Origin: Sipunculus nudus
Taxonomy: Eukaryota; Annelida; Sipuncula; Golfingiida; Sipunculidae
Assembly (NCBI GenBank): GCA_026874595.1
Contig: CM049320.1
Coordinates: forward strand, 17,124,988-17,188,987
Length of the DNA: 64,000 nt
Direction of reading: 5' to 3'
The notes under the pieces are model-generated. The model was given only the letters and a program-made list of their open reading frames with translations. It was not told where the DNA came from and ran no database searches. This document shows positions 13,235 through 20,879 of the stretch, in pieces. Within the stretch, counting starts at the first letter, position 1; each line of letters begins with the position of its first letter. Position numbers and translations under genes: made by a program.

Positions 13235-14091
13235 TTGCTACTTCTCTTCTACTTTTAATAATAATAATGTAACAATCATACTAATAATAATAAAAATAAA
13301 ATAATAATAAATATCAATAGCATTAATAATAATAATACTTTTTTCAACATTACCATCAGTGTTATTGTTCCTGTTGGTTGTGGTGTTTTTATAATAATTA
13401 TTATAACATGAGTGATTATAATTATCTGTTTTGTGGAAATATGTCAATTTGAATGAAATGTCATTACCGACGCATTGTCTTTGACAAGCTCCTAGATTTG
13501 GAAAATTGTTTGTGTTTCCCCCTTCTCCTGTATATCTGAAAAGCCGACAGGAACTCGAAGCGCTGTCGAAATAGTAACGGGGTACATTGTCAATGCCGGT
13601 GCCAAGGTCACGTGGGAGGTCACAGGGGTCATCCTCTTTTTGGGCCCTTGCTGAAAACGGAATAATGTCTTAGCATATGAGGAAATACCCGAATTGGTAT
13701 CATCACACACTTCCATACACAGAAAAACACCAAGACACATACACCCGAACATACAATATGCCTGCTACATTAAATGATGGAAATTAGGCAAAAAAATAAA
13801 AGGTATGTTTCTCAGGCACCGCCCGCGTCAATTTGACCCCCCGCACCAAACATTTTTATTTTGATTTTTATCTTACAAGAAGATAAACAATACAATTTTT
13901 GTTGTGCTTTTATCTGTTAAGCAAAAATTGTTATTTTCATGCCTTTCCCTGACCATATGACATTTTTATCGAAACAAAAAAAGGTAAAAAAAATATTACC
14001 GGCCACTCGCCCTGATTTCTGAAAAAAAAAATTCCTGAGAACCATACCTTTTTATGTAATATGTGTAGTGCATATAAAAATTCATATATAT

Positions 14092-14190
<99 letters not shown>

Positions 14191-17100
14191 AGAGTGGGGT
14201 ATTTTAAGAAAAGGTAAAAATATAAATTTTACGACTCATCGTCATATATTTGTCAATGACCTGTGGTTAAGATTAAGTAATTCATAAAAAAATGATATAT
14301 CCATCCTCTTTATTATCTCAGTACACTTAAATACCCTTAACACTTAATAAATATGTATTTAAATAAAAATAAACATGTATTATTCTTAATAGATATATGA
14401 ATTTTCCTAGCAGTCTAGAGCTAGAAAAGAGTCATCTATTTGATGAAAAGAAAAAAGAACCCAATGACTGTGGCATACTCTTGTTTACCACTACCACTCT
14501 TTCAATATCGGAGGGGAGGGGGGGGGGGGGGGTGATCACATTGCTAAAAAGAAGGGGGAAAGATATATATCTCATCCCCCATATTGATGCTCCTGACTCT
14601 TAATTAATATTTAAGAACTTACGGTTGCAGGCCTTGTTACAAGAGTTCATGGTCAGAAAGTTGTTGTCGTTGGCACCGCAGCCGCTGTAGCGGAAAACTT
14701 CGCAGGCGCCGGTTTTCTGGTTAAAGTAAAATCGTGAGATTTCATTCTGACACGGCCCAACGATCTTAGGCTGAAAGCAGGGGTCCTCATCCTCGTACAA
14801 TAGACCTGAAAGATAATACGCATGTTATTTATCTATATTTATATACCTAATTACTTATGATTTCCTGTCTAATTACCTATCTGAGCTAATTTTTTCTGTT
14901 TCTTTTTTTTGCAAGTGAATAGTTTATTGCTTTTGTTTATTAAAATTATGGATCTTGTTTTGCTTTCGTTGAACATAATTAAAATCGAAACAATTTTAAT
15001 GAAAATCTTTTGAAAATAAGAAAACCTAAACCTAGGAAATATTTCCTGGTATATTTTTGAAATTCGGATTAAAATTATCACTCATGCACATTTTTGATAC
15101 ACATTTACATTTACAGTTTCGAGGAATGAACTATTTTATAATTAATTTTTTTAACGTTTTATTTTAAAACCTCTTGACCGATCTAAAGGCGTATTTTCTT
15201 TTATAGATAGTATGAAAAACTACAGATATTTTAAAATTGACAATTTTGCAGCAATCGTTTTTAAACTAACACAGTTTATTGACAATCAAAAGTTCTATAA
15301 GTCTTTTGTTTTGGCCAAGGTCAAAGTTGAAGGTCATAAAAAACTTCAACATTTTATTTTCATAATAACTTTTTCAATATTGCACCTTTCTTCACAAACC
15401 TTGGCTCATTTTCTTCCTCTTCGTCCTTTTAATAACTTAACTCTAAGCTTAATTCGACTAAGCTTAGTGTCACTTTATCAGTATGTCTGTCTGTATGTCA
15501 GTTGTCCTCAATTTCCTCTGCTTGCTGGTTCTTGTCTTTGATAAATAGCATTCTACAGACTAGTTATACAGGAATCACTATATAACTTACACAAATCGTA
15601 TATCGGACATTTCCAGGAAGCTGTTTGTGTATAGATAGATCAAACTTCGAGGTCAAGGTCATCAAAACACTTATGTTTCTCATAACTTTGTCAATATTGG
15701 TCCTATCTTTACAAACTATGGCTCATTTTCCTCTTTGCCTTCTTTAGGAAATGATAGAGTTAACTGATATTCAGTCATTCTGCTGTTACTTTGGTTACAG
15801 ATTTTTAGGGAAAGCTCATGAAGTATAAAAATATATTTCTCACTTTGCCATTTGTTAAGTCATAGAGGTCTAGTTTTTGTCACTTGAAGCTCTTGATAAG
15901 TTTTCAGTGACCCAGCTGCAAATTTCTCCATATTTCGCACCGTTTCTCGTCAAACAAGAAAAAAGTGAGATTTCCCGAAAAAAGCTTACATCTCAGTTAC
16001 TCAATGTTTAAAGGTCTAGTTTTTTACATTTGGTAGCATTTGACTTGTTTGATATGATAAATATCCCGACATTTCTAAACAAACGAGAATAAACGAGATT
16101 TCACGTTTTAGCAATAGGGGCCAAGATTTCGACAGTTGGTAGTACTTAAACTGCTTGATATGAGCAAACTGCAAATCTCGCGAAATCTGGCGATATATTT
16201 TAGAAAAGAGAACAAATGAGATATCTAGGTAATGTTTATAACTCTTTCAAATTCTACGCTAGAGAGGTCTAGTTGTTGACATTGTGTATCATTTGACAAG
16301 CTTGACATGATAAATCTGCAATTAATGCGAAATCTGTCGACATTTGTGGACAAACAAGATTTCACGAAATGGCTATAATTCAGTGATTCTTTATTTACTA
16401 GAATGGTCTAGTTTTCTGCATTGGGTATTATTTGAATATTACTTAATATTTTCTCTCCCACCTTAAATTGTTTATTTTGTCTATTTCCGACCTCTGGTCG
16501 TTTAGTATTTTTAGTTGCTCAGATAACGTTGGAATTAATATTTTTTTATTAGCCAACGCCTCTGCTCAAACCATTATAATTAAAATACTGAATAATTAGT
16601 ATATTTCTTATATGTTTACGTTTGTTTTTGGAAAAATATTAATTAATGGAACAAGCAGGGACTTGTGGAGATAAAGATGTATATAATGACCACGCGGCCC
16701 TGTGTTGAATTGTTGAAACAAATGCCCTACAAGGCATGACGCTCAGCTGAATTCAAGGAACCTTGAACAATGTGTAAAATGACTCACAGAAAGCTCATAA
16801 TCATGCATTTTGCCAATAGTCCGTAGAAAGAGGGGTTATAGTTACCTTATTTAAGGATTCCAAGAAGAGTTTATCAGGAACTCCCTAGATTCAAAGTTAG
16901 AAGATTCTTCGTCCAACTGCTACAATTTGTGCCCATCTTACTAATTCATTACTAAAATCATGTTCTTTCACATAGCTCGCAAAATATAGATCACTGACAG
17001 AGTGACAGTATTTGTGTTTCCAAGATTTTTTTTTTACAGAAACCTCCATGGATCTTAATCAAATCAGAAGTTTCTAGGTCCAACTGCAACCAATCATGCA

Positions 17101-18230
17101 AATTTGTCCTATAGGTTGCTGAAATCATGTTCTTTCACATATCTTGCACAATATAGGTCACCATGACCTAAATTCAGGTTTCCATAAAGATTAATCCAAG
17201 ACTTCCCTGGATATAACCTTAGAAATTTTTAAGGTTAGCGGGTACAATTTGTGTCCCATCTGACTCACTGGGTGCTTAAAATCATGTTTTCGGCATGTTT
17301 TCGCAAAATAAGTTACAATGACCTAATTTCAAGTTTCCATTTGTCTAACCCCCCCCCCCCCCCCCCCGATGTAAAGTCAGAAGTTTTCTAGGTCTAACGG
17401 TTAGGCATTGTGCCCTGTTAAAAGGCGGACTGCTTCATTTGAAGGTCCGAAAAATAGAGAAACTTCAGGAACTGATGAAATACTCCATGGTCAATATGCA
17501 TGGAAATAATCATGTCAACCCATGCATTAGTATTTCAGATACTGGAGATTTTGTATCAAATTTCTAAATATTCTTGGAGATACTTACGTGCCCAATAGCT
17601 CAGAGGATATTGGTGGCAGGGCCTAATTTCAGGTGTCCGGGGAGATGTCAAGTTAAAGTTTTTAGGGTCAGCGGTTAAGCTTTGTGCGCTGTTAACGGAC
17701 GACCGGACGGACGACGGACAAGGAATGATCGCTATAGTTCAGATGACTCTCAGTCAGATGAGTTTAAAAAACAGTGTTTTCAGTTGTAGGAAAAGTCTCC
17801 AAAATTTTGGAGAGAACATAAGATGTTGGGGCGTCCGAAGTGGAGGGGCCCCTGTCAAATTTGAGGCATTTTGTAAAATTGTATCATATGCTTTAATATA
17901 TTACATAATTATGGTAAGATTATATATAATGTCATTATATGATTATATGAATTATGATGATAAAGGTCAGCTGTCAGTTTTTTTGTGCAGTGTTTACACA
18001 GTTTAATGATTTGAGGTGGTCGGCATGGTTTAGTGAATACTAGAAGAGCCTGTCGGTCCTACAACTAGAAACCCGCGCGTTCGATGGGAAACCCAGAACC
18101 GAGCGTCCGAAAGACATTTCTCGCGTCGCAGACGCTTGCACCCGGTTCCTAAGCCTTGATAAATGGAAATTCAAGTGAACATACCTGCGACCAGGGAGGC
18201 CAGAAGCAAGAAAAGTCCTGCCCTCAACAT
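704..18230 (-). CDS. Secreted multi-Kunitz / Gly-rich / beta-gamma-crystallin-like mosaic protein (gene level, 3' end outside window)
   Basis: Ten coding exons on the minus strand join in one frame: 18230-18185, 14805-14623, 13650-13468, 13057-13028, 12210-12007, 10845-10810, 9780-9535, 5870-5121, 3315-3277, 841-704. Together they give about 618 residues with no stop and continue off the left edge. Every internal junction is phase 1, so each exon is a movable symmetric cassette. Domain order: signal peptide (about residues 1-16), Kunitz 1, Kunitz 2 without the 14-38 disulfide, a 10-residue linker, Kunitz 3, a 12-residue linker, a basic Gly/Lys segment with Kunitz 4, about 194 residues of Gly-rich repeat with Kunitz 5, a Pro-rich linker, and a crystallin-like motif. 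Kunitz domains usually inhibit serine proteases; here only Kunitz 4 and 5 keep a typical basic P1 with a permissive P1'. Gly-rich plus Kunitz mosaics suggest an extracellular matrix, mucus or shell-type secreted protein; that role is inference. I recognise no named orthologue. Confidence 0.82.
842..3276. other. Intron of the Kunitz/crystallin gene
   Basis: No further exon is seen. The intron holds a degenerate tandem array at about 1088-1455, two copies of a dispersed repeat (about 1735-1930 and 2130-2215), and a G-run at 2751-2763. Short open frames here lack splice sites or family motifs. Confidence 0.55.
1088..1455. repeat. Degenerate tandem repeat, period roughly 50-60 bp
   Basis: The phrase GCCAGATTGTCCAAAAGAGG, followed by CAAAAT and an AT-rich TTTATA block, recurs about six times with substitutions (near 1195, 1240, 1270, 1310, 1350, 1390, 1428). 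The units are too diverged to set an exact period by eye. No ORF follows the period. Confidence 0.65.
3277..3315 (-). CDS. Micro-exon: Pro-rich linker
   Basis: The 39-bp phase 1-1 exon has acceptor AG at 3317-3316 and a consensus donor GTAAGT at 3276-3271. It encodes about 13 residues with a PPPAAP run. The split codon from the previous exon completes as Asn, and the last base plus the next exon completes Lys directly before the Cys-Trp of the crystallin-like motif. It acts as a spacer between Kunitz 5 and that motif. Frame agreement on both sides is the main support. Confidence 0.72.
3410..3592. mobile_element. Pogo/Tigger-like MITE, diverged copy
   Basis: About 180 bp align by eye with the element at 12501-12672. 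Shared words are ATTACGA, ACCTCGATA, GATCGTC, TCTGATATAAAG and a GGTGGTCGCTAA block near the right end, which closes with GAGGTTTTTCTGTA. CAGT termini and a TA target are typical of pogo-like elements. The left terminus is degraded. Confidence 0.55.
3851..3900. promoter_or_regulatory. Triple CRE palindrome, exact 20-bp spacing
   Basis: The ten-base palindrome ATGACGTCAT occurs at 3851-3860, 3871-3880 and 3891-3900, each with the full CREB/ATF core TGACGTCA. The 20-bp period is about two helical turns, so the three sites face the same side of the helix. They lie in the intron between the Gly-rich/Kunitz 5 exon and the linker micro-exon. A short tandem duplication is the likely origin; enhancer function is inference. 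Confidence 0.55.
3901..5120. other. Intron, nothing further recognised
   Basis: AT-rich DNA without convincing exon signals. Open frames at about 3897-4172 and 4696-4944 show no domain motif and no matching splice borders. A short (TA)n lies near 4886. Confidence 0.5.
5121..5870 (-). CDS. Exon: Gly-rich repeat domain plus Kunitz domain 5
   Basis: The 750-bp phase 1-1 exon has acceptor TTTCTTTTCAG ending at 5871 and donor GTATGT at 5120. The correct frame gives about 194 residues of repeats built from G-G-G-I-N-A-G-I and close variants (about 18 N-A-G units), then a Kunitz domain. Its six cysteines run from codon 5277-5275 to codon 5127-5125, 51 residues, the same span as in BPTI. The reactive loop reads GPC-R-S (P1 Arg, P1' Ser), suited to a trypsin-like protease, followed by YYFN and YGGC. 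The other minus frame (5082-5939) and a plus frame (5273-5896) are also open because the repeat is periodic in threes; splice phase and the Kunitz domain select the Gly-rich frame. Confidence 0.85.
5281..5868. repeat. Coding minisatellite, 24-bp based units
   Basis: Tandem units of 24 bp (eight codons), with 12- and 18-bp variants, encode the Gly-Ile-Asn-Ala repeat. The variants mix in a higher-order pattern, for example insertion of G-I-G-G or V-G-A-G blocks. All units keep the reading frame. Such arrays usually vary in copy number between alleles, so protein length may be polymorphic. Confidence 0.85.
5968..6049. repeat. (TA)n microsatellite
   Basis: About 82 bp of nearly pure TA repeat, interrupted twice by TTT, in the intron upstream of the Gly-rich exon. 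Confidence 0.95.
6545..6865. mobile_element. MITE family with CTCAGGCACCGCCCGC-type end, copy 1
   Basis: It shares, in order, a GGCACCGCCCGC block, a TATTTTGATTTT block, an AAGAAGATA block, a GAGCAAAAA block, a CATATGA block and a terminal GAGAACCAAACCTT with the copy at 13799-14050. About 300 bp, non-coding. The left end here is less well preserved. Confidence 0.6.
6866..8656. other. Intron, no gene recognised
   Basis: No exon with family motifs and splice borders was found. A single TGACGTCA palindrome lies at about 7491-7498. The region 7840-8110 is less AT-rich but has no supported ORF. Confidence 0.5.
8657..8870. mobile_element. MITE with about 42-bp terminal inverted repeats and TAA duplication
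   Basis: The left arm (about 8657-8698) and the right arm (about 8828-8870) are inverted copies that match at about 37 of 43 positions, sharing CATGTGCGCGT and TGCGTGAA. TAA precedes the left end and follows the right end, as expected for a PIF/Harbinger-type 3-bp TWA target duplication. There is no coding capacity. Related ends occur near 8905, 32290 and 39780-39832. Confidence 0.72.
8904..9092. mobile_element. Second, rearranged copy of the GTGCGCGT-TGCGTGAA MITE family
   Basis: It starts after TAA with AGCAGCATTTCCATCTGCGC, carries two consecutive terminal-repeat-like blocks, and ends near an internal block (CCCTGAGTTCACGCAGACAC) that recurs inverted at about 32345-32365. It looks nested or truncated next to the intact 8657-8870 element. 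Confidence 0.5.
9535..9780 (-). CDS. Exon: basic Gly/Lys segment plus Kunitz domain 4
   Basis: The 246-bp phase 1-1 exon has acceptor CTACTTTCCAG and donor GTAAGG. The first about 27 residues are Gly/Lys-rich (VFGVAKKAWDFGKK). The Kunitz domain follows with standard spacing: C1 and C2 are eight residues apart, the loop is GPC-R-S, then YYFS, YGGC-KGNDNN, and C5/C6. P1 Arg with P1' Ser predicts trypsin-like specificity. The exon ends just after C6 with a Gly codon split into the Gly-rich exon. Confidence 0.87.
9781..10809. other. Intron, nothing further recognised
   Basis: AT-rich intron between Kunitz 4 and the upstream micro-exon. Short open frames at 9828-10305 and 10296-10487 lack domain motifs and splice borders. 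Confidence 0.5.
10810..10845 (-). CDS. Micro-exon: 12-residue basic linker
   Basis: The 36-bp phase 1-1 exon has acceptor TTTGCTTTCAG and a perfect donor GTAAGT. It encodes a short hydrophilic stretch ending in GRKKI and keeps frame between Kunitz 3 and the basic start of the Kunitz 4 exon. Because it is symmetric it could be skipped without a frame change. It has no independent domain support; confidence rests on strong splice sites and frame. Confidence 0.68.
10846..12006. other. Intron with diffuse GATTACAATTAC-type repeats
   Basis: From about 11150 to 11880 the words GATTACAATTAC, AACTGATTA and TGATTAAGTTTAT(A/G)ATG recur several times with variable spacing. This resembles a decayed tandem or dispersed repeat. 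No exon was found. Confidence 0.5.
12007..12210 (-). CDS. Exon: Kunitz domain 3 (SPC-K-P loop)
   Basis: The 204-bp phase 1-1 exon has acceptor TTTTTCTAG and donor GTGAGT. All six cysteines are present with YYFN, FGGC and NGNNF. The loop between C1 and C2 is eleven residues instead of the usual eight, and the P1' residue after P1 Lys is Pro. A proline at P1' is normally unfavourable for canonical inhibition, so this domain may be structural or bind another partner. The 3' splice region lies next to the 43-bp array at 12243. Confidence 0.87.
12243..12500. repeat. 43-bp minisatellite, six exact-length units
   Basis: Units start at 12243, 12286, 12329, 12372, 12415 and 12458, each exactly 43 bp, and the next position (12501) is the left end of a pogo-like MITE. 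Each unit is about half MITE terminus (CAGTAAAACCTCGAAATAAC) and half host-like sequence (ATATAGTCAG plus a T-run). A partial related copy lies at 12217-12242, next to the Kunitz 3 acceptor. The array therefore looks like amplification of a MITE/host junction. Confidence 0.85.
12501..12672. mobile_element. Pogo/Tigger-like MITE
   Basis: About 172 bp begin CAGTAAAACCTCGAAATTAC and end near CCGAGGTTTCAGTA, next to TA. The middle carries a GGTCGCGAGGTGATCG stretch. A diverged copy is at 3410-3592. No ORF, hence non-autonomous. The superfamily call rests on the terminal CAGT(A/G)AAACCTCG motif. Confidence 0.68.
13028..13057 (-). CDS. Micro-exon: 10-residue linker
   Basis: The 30-bp phase 1-1 exon has acceptor TATTTTTCAG and donor GTAAGT. 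It encodes a neutral segment with MPVSGG. The split codons complete as Gly on the Kunitz 2 side and Ile on the Kunitz 3 side. As with the other micro-exons, splice-site quality and phase are the evidence. Confidence 0.68.
13188..13234. repeat. (TAC)n microsatellite with adjoining (AAT)n tract
   Basis: About 15 TAC units are followed, after a short break, by AAT/ATA-rich triplet tracts up to about 13340. It lies in the intron between Kunitz 2 and the micro-linker. Confidence 0.92.
13468..13650 (-). CDS. Exon: four-cysteine Kunitz domain 2
   Basis: The 183-bp phase 1-1 exon has acceptor CCGTTTTCAG and donor GTAATG. Without gaps it aligns to the Kunitz fold: DPC opening, PRYYFD, FRY, NNF and the closing C-Q-R-Q-C. 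The position of BPTI Cys14 is Gly (LGTGID) and that of Cys38 is Glu (YTGEGG). The other four cysteines, which make the 5-55 and 30-51 bridges, remain. Loss of exactly the two partners of one bridge suggests a stable but non-inhibitory domain. Confidence 0.84.
13799..14050. mobile_element. MITE family with CTCAGGCACCGCCCGC-type end, copy 2
   Basis: About 250 bp with terminal inverted repeats: AAGGTATGTTTCTCAGGCA on the left and TCCTGAGAACCATACCTT on the right. The internal blocks are shared with 6545-6865 and, inverted, with about 57225-57475. No ORF. Confidence 0.68.
14093..14188. repeat. (CA)n(TA)n compound microsatellite
   Basis: About 36 bp of CA repeat runs directly into about 60 bp of TA repeat in the intron between Kunitz 1 and Kunitz 2. 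Confidence 0.95.
14510..14594. mobile_element. Fragment of G-rich hAT-type MITE
   Basis: A G-run of about 16 bp, TGATCACATTG, ATATATATCTCATCCCCC and a terminal ATTGATGCTCCTG match the right half of the element at 23550-23988. The left end is missing. Confidence 0.55.
14623..14805 (-). CDS. Exon: Kunitz domain 1
   Basis: The 183-bp phase 1-1 exon has acceptor TTATCTTTCAG and donor GTAAGT. Six cysteines are present with standard spacing, a GPC-Q-N loop, FYFN, YSGC and NDNNF. P1 is Gln, not Lys or Arg, so trypsin inhibition is unlikely. The exon opens with an acidic stretch (LLYEDEDP) right after the predicted signal peptide. Confidence 0.88.
15850..16460. repeat. Degenerate tandem repeat, period about 130-150 bp
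   Basis: The phrase AGAGGTCTAGTTTTTGACAT, followed by TTGGTA...TTTGACTTGTTTGATATG and a CGAGATTTCACG-type end, recurs about four times with heavy divergence. No ORF follows the period. Confidence 0.6.
16660..17725. repeat. Dispersed repeat of about 1 kb with GGACGGACGACGGACAAGGA tail
   Basis: It contains internal tandem segments of about 170 bp (AAATCATGTTCTTTCACATA ... GCAAAATATAG) and a tail with ACGGACGACCGGACGGACGA, then GATCGCTATAGTTCAGATGA. The tail recurs inverted at about 48545-48640, and an internal block (GAAATACTCCATGGTCAATA) recurs at about 51265-51320. It looks like an old non-LTR or MITE-like family; class undetermined. Confidence 0.6.
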
Positions 18231-18277
18231 GGTGGTCACGTGACTGACAGACAATCAGAAGATATTTGTAAAGAAAC
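18185..18277 (-). CDS. Exon 2: 5' UTR end, start codon and signal peptide
   Basis: The acceptor TTTATTTCAG ends at 18278. The leader continues to an ATG at 18230-18228, then MLRAGLFLLLASLVA, a basic residue followed by a hydrophobic core typical of a secretory signal peptide. The donor GTATGT is at 18184 in phase 1, and the split codon completes as Gly on the Kunitz 1 exon. A TCACGTGA E-box-like palindrome lies in the leader just upstream of the ATG. Coding part: 18185-18230. Confidence 0.83.
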
Positions 18278-18979
18278 CTGAAATAAATAAACAAATCATT
18301 CAATCAGTACTGTCATCAATCAAATTTGCTTTATTTTCTATAAGCTATATATTGTGTCCGAATAACAGTGTCTTAAACCAAATATAATCTTCAGACGAAC
18401 AAGACAGTGTTTTTACATATGCGTATGTGCCTTAAGTTTAAACTTAACTTAAAACATAAGCTCGAAAAAAGTTTGAAATTCCAGATTAACACGCGTGTTC
18501 GGGTCTTATTTGTATAGTCCACGATGGAGCTGTAAATTCACATTAGACCCTTTAAAGTACACATCATTTAAAAATTGGCACTTTGTTCTTTAACCTTTCA
18601 TTTATTTCAACATGATTTTGTAACATTTAAAAAATATTTAAAAAGCTAACTTATTTAAGCACCGAGTAACAGAAAGCCACTTTTTAGTTAACTACTATCA
18701 AAATTTATGACAATATCTCGGAAGCGTTTTTTTTTCCTATTTATAATACCCATATTATGTTGAGCAGCTTCGCTCTATCATAATACTGTATTTTGGTCTG
18801 ACAAAAGGCCTTAATTATATAGAGTTCTTAAGGTTTCATCATATAATTTATATTTTACTGAGCTCTCTTATTACCCCATTATTCACGTGATCTTACAGTG
18901 ATAAAATAATTAATAAAGATTAGTGAACAACATTAATATTTAGTAAAATTTGGTTGAAGCCGAACAAGACGATACTTAC
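18278..18979. other. First (5' UTR) intron
   Basis: AT-rich, about 700 bp. It is bounded by the donor GTAAGT (18979-18974, minus) and the acceptor before 18277. Nothing else was recognised. Confidence 0.5.
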
Positions 18980-19060
18980 CGCTTAGCCCGTTGCCGCGGT
19001 GTCCAGTGTCGTCTGCTGAGGCTGCTGGCAAATGATCACCTGACACAGCTGGTTGCACGT
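18980..19060 (-). other. Probable 5' UTR exon 1 of the Kunitz/crystallin gene
   Basis: A GC-richer segment ends in AAGCG followed by a perfect GTAAGTATC donor on the minus strand. It has no in-frame coding contribution. The upstream limit (transcription start) is not determined and is set here approximately. Confidence 0.5.
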
Positions 19061-19062
19061 GG

Positions 19063-19076
19063 GTTGCCACGGAAAC
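19063..19076. promoter_or_regulatory. RFX X-box-like palindrome
   Basis: GTTGCCACGGAAAC matches the canonical palindromic X-box GTTGCCATGGCAAC at 12 of 14 positions. It lies about 85 bp upstream of the 5' UTR donor, so it is promoter-proximal. RFX factors often act in ciliated-cell programmes; such control is inference only. Confidence 0.45.
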
Positions 19077-19107
19077 GCCCAATGATCTCGCACAAAAGAA
19101 ACTACGG

Positions 19108-19156
19108 TTCATATGTCTCTATGCTTTCGCATAAAGAGCGCATAGAGACATATGAA
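19108..19156. repeat. Perfect 17-bp inverted repeat with 15-bp loop
   Basis: The left arm TTCATATGTCTCTATGC (19108-19124) and the right arm GCATAGAGACATATGAA (19140-19156) are exact reverse complements. It lies just upstream of the probable promoter of the Kunitz/crystallin gene. Confidence 0.85.
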
Positions 19157-20879
19157 TCGGGCAAATAGCATAGAAACCGTCACGTCTCACTTATCAAGTT
19201 ACCCTTCCCTCCAACGAAGACAAGTGAATAAGTTTGGTTAAACATCTGTTTATAATACAGATTTTACTGTCTCAAAGTTAAACAAAACATAGAAAACTTG
19301 ACAGAGGAATCTGGGCAACACCAAGAAATATACGGGAAACATTTTCACGTTTGTTAAAAGGCAAAAGGGCAATTTATACGTTTAACTAAGAAATTCTATA
19401 ATTTCCTACAAGATAGAGCCTCAACTTCAAGTCTTTGTAAATGAACTTATGTTAGCAACTATCAATTCTTTGTTGGGACATCCCGATTAAAAATTACTAT
19501 TCCATTAAAATATGTCGCAGTACCATAAGGAAAACTAAAAAAAAACTTCAAACCCTCTTCAAACCAGACTGAAATCTATTGTGGGTTCAGAAAATTAATA
19601 TTAACTTTGATTTTTTAATGTGAACGTACAAATGTGGACAAATGTGGTCAGACTTAGATTGACTTGATGTCTTCTATATGTTAGATACTGACAAATTCAT
19701 TATTTAAATACATAATATCATGCATTTTTCTATATATTATAAGTATATTAAAAATAAGTTGCATGGCGCTGATAGATTTTCTTCATGTTTATATATTTTT
19801 ATGTCGCCTTGTCCATAAATTTTCTATTTTTGTATGTTATTGTGTATATACATGTATGAATGTATATGTGTTTCTGTGTATTAAAACATTGGAACATTGC
19901 TAATGTGCTGTCGGATTACTGTATTTAAAACATCCCACACGTGGATTTACTACTCTCGAGTAATCTGAGGCCTGAAAATAAAAGCTTATGGTGTGCTTAT
20001 ATGTAAGTATCCGTTATCTGTGTTTTTCATCTCAACCGCTGCCAGTTCAGATAAAAAGATGTTTGGTTTCTAGGAAATTTTAATTTTTATAAATTATCGG
20101 TATTTATACCATTAGACTCATCTTTATAGACCATTAACATATACATTTAAAAATATTGTCAAATTTGCAGACAATGTTTATGCTAGTAAAGTGTGTTTTA
20201 CTTAACGAAACCGATCCAGAAGAAATTAATTCAAATTGTATAACTGAGGACTCTTAAAGGGACCCAATCACCTAAAAAGCATGTTGAATTAACACGAAAA
20301 ATAGCTTCTTTCCTTTAAAATAAAAAGTGTTAAAAACAATGGCCTGGGCGCGATCACAGGTGTCAACCTAAACACAGCGGATGGAACTCTGTGCATTGCA
20401 AGGGCACAACACCCGCCAATCCTGAGATGCCCGGACTGACTTATTTCCTAAAACGTTATACATGTTCCCGCAGGCTGAAATATCGGTGTTATGGCTCACA
20501 ATCGGACCTACGGCCAAACGGCCTTGTTATAGTAAACAAACACGTGGACTGTGTTTACAAACACCCAGGGCCATAACAAGGTGTTAAATAGCCGAATACT
20601 GTGTGCTGGGATGGTTTTGCTGGGAAACGTTTGTAAAAAGCAAAACTGAACTGAAAGTGTGAAAGAATAGGTATAATATTGCTCCAGATTATGTCCCTTT
20701 GAAGTAACTAATGGACTAAAGTTCAGTAAAGTGCCTTATGTCATTTATTTAAATTTTTTTATTTTTTGTGTGTGCAAAATTGTGCATACCTTTAATCTCA
20801 TAAGGTAAAACGCAGTAGCTATTCTACTTCGCAAAAACACATTATCTGTGATCTATTTTGAAAGATACCACATAATATT

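Larger units (their letters stand above)
14806..18184. other. Long first coding intron, repeat-dominated
   Basis: No coding exon is supported. It contains a diverged direct repeat (about 15312-15440 and 15645-15760), a degenerate tandem array (about 15850-16460) and a roughly 1-kb dispersed repeat (about 16660-17720) with a 19-base C-run at about 17349. The plus-strand frame at 15212-15541 lies within repeat sequence. Confidence 0.55.

Noticed and set aside
13492-13752. Minus-strand 86-codon frame over the Kunitz 2 exon
   Set aside because: Different frame from the one that gives PRYYFD, NNF and four Kunitz cysteines with matching splice phases.
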